A DNA stretch of 18,437 bases from Pseudomonadota bacterium. GTDB lineage: Bacteria; Pseudomonadota; Alphaproteobacteria; Reyranellales; Reyranellaceae. The notes under the pieces were generated by a model. The model was not told where the DNA came from, did no database searches, and was given only the letters and a program-made list of their open reading frames with translations. The stretch lies in contig JAEZIF010000001.1 of the NCBI GenBank assembly GCA_023416135.1, forward strand, positions 1 to 18,437, in the 5' to 3' direction. Position numbers and translations under genes: made by a program. Below are positions 14,856 to 18,437 of this stretch, in pieces. Within the stretch, counting starts at the first letter, position 1. Each line of letters begins with the position of its first letter.

Positions 14856-16598
14856 CTAGTAGATCGACGGCTCGGCCACGGGCGCGCCGAAGCTGGTCTC
14901 GAGGAAGTCGAAGTCGCAGCCTTCGTTGGCCTGCTTGATGTGGCGCGTGAATATCCAGCCGTAGCCGCGCTCGTAGCGTGGCTCCGGCTTCTTCCATGCC
15001 GCGCGGCGCCTGGCCAGTTCCTCGTCGGAGACGTTCATGTCGATGGTGCGCTTGTCGACGTCGAGCGAGATCATGTCGCCGGTGCGCACCAGCGCCAATG
15101 GCCCGCCGATGTAGCTCTCCGGCGAGACGTGCAGGATGCAGGCGCCGTAGCTGGTGCCGCTCATGCGGCTGTCCGACAGGCGCACCATGTCGCGCACGCC
15201 CTGCTGCACCAGCTTCCTGGGGATGGGCAGCATGCCCCATTCCGGCATGCCCGGCCCGCCCTGCGGGCCGGCATTGCGCAGGATCAGCACCGTGTCTTCG
15301 GTGACGTCGAGATCGTCGCGGTCGATCGCGGCCTTCATCGACGGATAGTCGTCGAACACCAGCGCCGGCCCGGTGTGCTTCAGGAACTTGGGTGCGCACG
15401 CCGACGGTTTTATCACGCAGCCGTCGGGGGCGAGGTTGCCCTTCAGCACCGCGAGCGCGCCCTCCTTGTAGATCGGGTTGCTGATCGGACGGATGACGTC
15501 GGTGTTGTAGATCTCCGCGCCCTTGACGTTCTCGCCCAGCGTCTTGCCGGTGACGGTCATGGCAGCGGGATGCAGGTGGTCGTGGATCTCGTTCAGCAGC
15601 CCGGGCAGGCCGCCGGCATAGAAGAAATCCTCCATCAGGTATTTGTCGCCGCTGGGACGGATGTTGGCGATCACCGGCACCTTGCGGCTGGCGCGCTCGA
15701 AGTCGTCGAGCCCGATGTCCTGGCCGGCGCGGCGCGCCAGCGCGATCAGGTGGATGATGGCGTTGGTCGAGCAGCCGACGGCCATCGCGACGGTGACGGC
15801 GTTGAGGAAGGCCTCGCGGCTCAGGATCTTGGCCGGCGTCAGGTCTTCCCACACCATGTCGACGATGCGCCGTCCGCTCTCGGACGCCATGCGAATGTGG
15901 TTGGCGTCGGCCGCCGGGATCGACGAAGCGCCGGGCAGCGACATGCCGAGCGTCTCGGCCATCGCCATCATCGTGGCGGCCGTGCCCATGGTCATGCAGG
16001 TGCCGTAGCTTCGCGCAATGCCGGCTTCGACATCGACCCAGTCGTCGTCGGAGATCTTGCCGGCGCGCCGCTCGTCCCAATACTTCCAGGCATCCGAGCC
16101 CGAGCCCAGGACCTTGCCCTTCCAGTTGCCGCGCAGCATCGGCCCGGCCGGCAGGTAGATCGCGGGAATATTCATGCTGATGGCGCCCAGCAGCAGGGCA
16201 GGGGTGGTCTTGTCGCAGCCGCCCATCAGCACGACGCCATCGACGGGATGCCCGCGCAGCAGCTCCTCGGCGTCCATGGCCAGGAGGTTGCGGTAGAGCA
16301 TGGTCGTGGGCTTCAGGAAGCTTTCCGACAGGGACAGTGCCGGCAGCTCCATGGGAAAGCCGCTGGCCTGCAGGATGCCGCGCTTCACGTCGTCGACGCG
16401 GCTCTTGAAGTGCATGTGGCAGGGCTGCGCTTCCGACCAGGTGTTGAGGATGGCGATCACCGGCTTGCCGACCCAGTCCTCGGGCGCGTAGCCCATCTGC
16501 ATGGCGCGCGAGCGATGCCCGAAGGCGCGCAGGTCGTCGGGCGCGAACCAGCGCGCGCTGCGCAGCTGGGTGGGGCTCTTCGTCCTGGCATTGGTCAT
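14856..16598 (-). CDS. IlvD/Edd-family dehydratase, probably a sugar-acid (L-arabinonate-type) dehydratase
   Basis: 580 aa from the ATG at 16598, chosen because GGAGGAAGCAAG precedes it; further upstream ATGs lack this. The [2Fe-2S] ligands are visible: C60 in EAQPCHMHF, C128 in GGCDKTTPA and C201 in SYGTCMTMG, with K130 as the Mg-binding carbamylated lysine candidate. Spacing and length are nearly the same as Rhizobium leguminosarum L-arabinonate dehydratase (C59, C127, C200 as I recall). Such enzymes dehydrate 2,3-dihydroxy acids to 2-keto-3-deoxy acids. I favour a sugar acid over the branched-chain substrate because of the sequence type and the RraA-like partner, but annotation pipelines may call it IlvD. 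It is the first gene of the leftward operon and is divergent from the AroQ-like gene across 80 bp. Confidence 0.9.
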   Translation of the reverse strand: MTNARTKSPTQLRSARWFAPDDLRAFGHRSRAMQMGYAPEDWVGKPVIAILNTWSEAQPCHMHFKSRVDDVKRGILQASGFPMELPALSLSESFLKPTTMLYRNLLAMDAEELLRGHPVDGVVLMGGCDKTTPALLLGAISMNIPAIYLPAGPMLRGNWKGKVLGSGSDAWKYWDERRAGKISDDDWVDVEAGIARSYGTCMTMGTAATMMAMAETLGMSLPGASSIPAADANHIRMASESGRRIVDMVWEDLTPAKILSREAFLNAVTVAMAVGCSTNAIIHLIALARRAGQDIGLDDFERASRKVPVIANIRPSGDKYLMEDFFYAGGLPGLLNEIHDHLHPAAMTVTGKTLGENVKGAEIYNTDVIRPISNPIYKEGALAVLKGNLAPDGCVIKPSACAPKFLKHTGPALVFDDYPSMKAAIDRDDLDVTEDTVLILRNAGPQGGPGMPEWGMLPIPRKLVQQGVRDMVRLSDSRMSGTSYGACILHVSPESYIGGPLALVRTGDMISLDVDKRTIDMNVSDEELARRRAAWKKPEPRYERGYGWIFTRHIKQANEGCDFDFLETSFGAPVAEPSIY

Positions 16599-16649
16599 CT
16601 TGCTTCCTCCGGCGACGCCCATCGCGCCCCTCGATGCTGCCATGGTAGT

Positions 16650-16672
16650 GGTGTTTCCTCGAAGGAGACACC
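16650..16672 (+). promoter_or_regulatory. Hairpin that sequesters the ribosome-binding site of the AroQ-like gene
   Basis: GGTGTTTCCT (16650-16659) pairs with AGGAGACACC (16663-16672) over ten positions, one a G-U wobble, around a CGA loop. The ribosome-binding sequence AAGGAG (16662-16667), 11 nt before the ATG at 16679, lies almost wholly in the right arm. As RNA it could block translation; as DNA it is a palindrome that could be an operator in the divergent region. Confidence 0.5.
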
Positions 16673-16678
16673 CAGCCC

Positions 16679-17107
16679 ATGAAAATTCTGGTGATCCACG
16701 GTGCCGGCATGAGCATGCGCGGCAAGGCCCAGGTCGAGATCTTCGGCCCGATGACCCTGCCGGAGTACGACGCGAAGATCCGCGCCTACGCCGCCGAGCT
16801 CGGCATCGAGGTCGAGATCTTTCATTCCAACATCGAGGGTGAGGTCATCAACCGACTCTTCGCCGCTCACGACGAAGGCATTGCCGGAGCCATCATCAAT
16901 CCCGGCGGCTATACCCGCGGCTATCCCGCCCTGGTCGCGGCGATCGGCAACGTCGGTTTTCCGACGATCGAGGTCCATATCTCCAATCCGGCCCGGCGCG
17001 GCAACGTTTCCGAGGTGGCGCCGGGCTGCCTCGGCACGGTGACCGGGTTCGGCATCGCGGGATACGCACTCGCGCTGCGCGGCCTCAAGGAGCGGGCGAA
17101 GGCCTGA
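16679..17107 (+). CDS. Type II 3-dehydroquinate dehydratase-like protein with altered active site
   Basis: 142 aa, the size of AroQ (about 140-155). The flavodoxin-like type II dehydroquinase pattern is clear: KILVIHG start, SNIEGEVINRLF, AIINPGGYTR, PTIEVHISN and TGFGIAGYALAL. Compared with Mycobacterium tuberculosis AroQ, N74 and H100 remain. The catalytic Tyr of the lid is Phe (F22, VEIFG), the lid Arg is K16, the Asn of GPN is G10, the His after the INPGG..T motif is R80, and the C-terminal Arg pair region is rewritten (NPARRGNVSEVAPG). These changes make ordinary 3-dehydroquinate dehydration doubtful. It overlaps the next gene by one base (TGATG), so the two form an operon, and it is divergent from the dehydratase/AroA-like genes. 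A different reaction on a related ligand is likely but unproven. Confidence 0.82.
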   Translation: MKILVIHGAGMSMRGKAQVEIFGPMTLPEYDAKIRAYAAELGIEVEIFHSNIEGEVINRLFAAHDEGIAGAIINPGGYTRGYPALVAAIGNVGFPTIEVHISNPARRGNVSEVAPGCLGTVTGFGIAGYALALRGLKERAKA

Positions 17108-18111
17108 TGCCGAGGCGCCTGTTGCTCACGCACCTGCCGGAGGCGCGCCGGCAGTACTACGGTGCCCGCGCGCTCGCCCGCCTGCAGGAGCTGGTCGAGG
17201 TCGTCCTGCATGAAGGCGACGCGCCGCTCGATCCGGCGGGCGTGATCGCCATGGCCCGCGGCGTCGACTTCATCATCGCCGATCGCGCGACGCCTGTGCC
17301 CGCCGAGGTATTTCAAAGCCTGCCGGGGCTCGAGGTCGTGATGCGCAGCGCCATCGATATCCGCAACATCGACGTCGCGGCGGCTTCCAAGGCCGGCGTG
17401 CTGGTGACCCATGCCGAGGCGGGTTTCGTGCAGTCGGTAGTCGAGCTGACGCTCGGCCTGCTGGTCGACCTGTCGCGTGGCGTTTCGCGTGCCGTCGCCG
17501 ACTACCATGCCGGGGTCAAGCCTGGGATCCGGGTCGGCCGCCAGCTCGGCGGCAGCACCGTCGGAATCGTCGGCTACGGCCGCATCTCGCGCGCGCTGGC
17601 GCCGGTGCTGGCGACGCTCGGCATGAACGTGCTGGTGTCCGATCCCTATGCCCAGGTCGACGATCCGCGCTTCATCAAGCTGCCGTTGCAGGAGCTGCTG
17701 GGCAGCGCCGACTACGTGATCTGCCTCGCCATCGCCAACGAGGAGACCGAGAACCTTCTGGATGCGGCGGCCTTCGCGCGCATGAAACCCGACGCTTTCT
17801 TCGTCAACATGTCGCGCGGCAACCTCGTGGACGAGGCGGCCCTCGCCAAGGCGCTGGCCGAAGGCCGCATCGCCGGCGCCGCCATGGATGTCGGCCGCGC
17901 GCCTGACCAGATGCCGTCGCCCGAGCTGGCACGACTGCCGAACGTCATCGCCACGCCGCATATCGGTGGCCTGACGCCGCCTGCCAGCGAGAGCCAGGCG
18001 TTCGACACGGTGCGCCAGGTCGAGGCGCTGGCGAAAGGCGAGGTGCCGCCGGGGGCTGCCAATCTGGCAAGCTGGACTCGGCGCCAAAGCAGGAACCCGC
18101 ACGGCCGATGA
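17107..18111 (+). CDS. D-isomer-specific 2-hydroxyacid dehydrogenase family protein
   Basis: 334 aa, normal length. The NAD-binding Rossmann motif is VGIVGYGRIS (152-161), slightly degenerate, with an acidic D179 suggesting NAD. The catalytic Arg is R237 in NMSRGNLVDE and the catalytic His is H285 in TPHIGG. The third catalytic residue, the Glu of the usual DVF..EP motif, is not visible: here the sequence is DVGRAPD and the aligned position is P266, with a slightly shortened loop before H285. The protein may therefore reduce 2-oxo acids slowly, use another acid such as D267, or do something else. The ATG at 17107 overlaps the stop of the AroQ-like gene (TGATG), indicating coupled translation. 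The substrate is unknown; a 2-oxo acid produced by the nearby dehydratase would fit. Confidence 0.88.
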   Translation: MPRRLLLTHLPEARRQYYGARALARLQELVEVVLHEGDAPLDPAGVIAMARGVDFIIADRATPVPAEVFQSLPGLEVVMRSAIDIRNIDVAAASKAGVLVTHAEAGFVQSVVELTLGLLVDLSRGVSRAVADYHAGVKPGIRVGRQLGGSTVGIVGYGRISRALAPVLATLGMNVLVSDPYAQVDDPRFIKLPLQELLGSADYVICLAIANEETENLLDAAAFARMKPDAFFVNMSRGNLVDEAALAKALAEGRIAGAAMDVGRAPDQMPSPELARLPNVIATPHIGGLTPPASESQAFDTVRQVEALAKGEVPPGAANLASWTRRQSRNPHGR

Positions 18112-18124
18112 CCGTTGTCTCGGA

Positions 18125-18373
18125 ATGCCCAGTCTTCTCTCGCGCTTGATGGGTTTTGACGAAGTGGACGGTGCGCTGATGGCTCGCCACACTTATGGCA
18201 TGCCCAGCGACCTGATCGCCGTCGACGTCCACACCGAGGACGTCGGCGACTACAACGTCACCGAACCCGGCTGGTATGCGGTCGACGACGCCGGCAAGGT
18301 CGTGCTGGGGCCGTTCGTCAGCCTGGCCGAATGCGATCGCGCGATCGCTGATCGCAAGCGGATGACCAGCTGA
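18125..18373 (+). CDS. Small conserved-looking protein of unknown function
   Basis: 82 aa from the ATG at 18125, or 65 aa from the ATG at 18179, which has GGACGG upstream. I do not recognise the family. It is acidic and lacks a signal peptide or membrane segment. The C-terminal half (PGWYAVDDAGKVVLGPF, then LAECDRAIADRK) has the look of a small beta-hairpin plus helix domain seen in many short alphaproteobacterial hypotheticals. It follows the dehydrogenase by 13 bp on the same strand and could be in the same operon. Third-position G+C bias is consistent with real coding. Confidence 0.6.
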   Translation: MPSLLSRLMGFDEVDGALMARHTYGMPSDLIAVDVHTEDVGDYNVTEPGWYAVDDAGKVVLGPFVSLAECDRAIADRKRMTS

Positions 18374-18437
18374 CCGTGATCCCGGGCGACGCTTCGCCTC
18401 AATTCCCCGGTCCGCGCTCCATCGAGAAGGGCTGCCA

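Noticed and set aside
13434..16682. Open frame of over 1,000 codons on the plus strand, opposite the dehydratase and AroA-like genes
   Set aside because: It is an antisense shadow of GC-rich genes: no family motifs, skewed Arg/Ala/His/Gly composition, and no ribosome-binding site, while the minus strand carries intact catalytic motifs.
1..18437. CRISPR array, prophage, transposase, integrase, tRNA or rRNA
   Set aside because: No regularly spaced direct repeats, phage or mobile-element proteins, or RNA gene signatures were seen. The repeats found are single palindromes.

Overview
This is a GC-rich window, roughly two thirds G+C, from what is most likely a free-living alphaproteobacterium. The support is the codon bias, the gene content (TauD-type dioxygenase, orphan family-5 solute-binding protein, RraA-like protein, Atz-type amidases) and intergenic palindromes of kinds I associate with Rhizobiales and Rhodospirillales/Reyranella-like genomes. 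The genus is a guess. No rRNA, tRNA, CRISPR, integrase or transposase gene was seen. Almost every gene is a metabolic enzyme.

Layout. (1) 2-2626 (+): 3' part of a single-chain biotin-dependent acyl-CoA carboxylase, cut by the window edge. A strong palindromic repeat at 2631-2703 separates it from a convergent periplasmic solute-binding protein (2713-4623, -), which has its own good promoter. (2) 4766-6893: a divergent pair, a TauD/TfdA dioxygenase (-) and an FMN-dependent alpha-hydroxy-acid oxidase (+), only 55 bp apart. A decayed copy of the oxidase C-terminus lies 137 nt downstream. (3) 7310-9029: an unusual protein with two winged-helix-like repeats (+), facing an SDR oxidoreductase (-) across a hairpin. 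Another long palindrome lies upstream of the SDR gene. (4) 9149-12837: a nitrogen-release module. Allophanate hydrolase (AtzF-like, -) diverges from atzG-atzE (+), whose upstream region carries a well-spaced sigma-54 promoter match. Downstream of atzE, where atzH would be expected, lie two AtzH-family (DUF3225) fragments in opposite orientations. (5) 12873-18373: two divergent gene groups. The leftward one is an IlvD/Edd sugar-acid dehydratase, an EPSP-synthase (AroA) family protein and an RraA-like protein broken by a one-base frameshift. The rightward one is a type II dehydroquinase (AroQ)-like protein that lacks several catalytic residues, a D-2-hydroxyacid dehydrogenase whose expected catalytic Glu is not visible, and a small unknown protein. 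A 10-bp hairpin covers the ribosome-binding site of the AroQ-like gene.

How they fit together. The atz part should liberate ammonium from carboxylated ureas (AtzEG acting before AtzF), and the sigma-54 site fits nitrogen control. No AtzD, biuret hydrolase or urea carboxylase is in view, so the entry substrate is unknown. Region 5 mixes shikimate-pathway folds with sugar-acid catabolic enzymes in tightly spaced genes. Because the AroQ-like and dehydrogenase active sites are altered, it looks like a repurposed pathway rather than housekeeping aromatic synthesis. It is the best candidate here for something undescribed.
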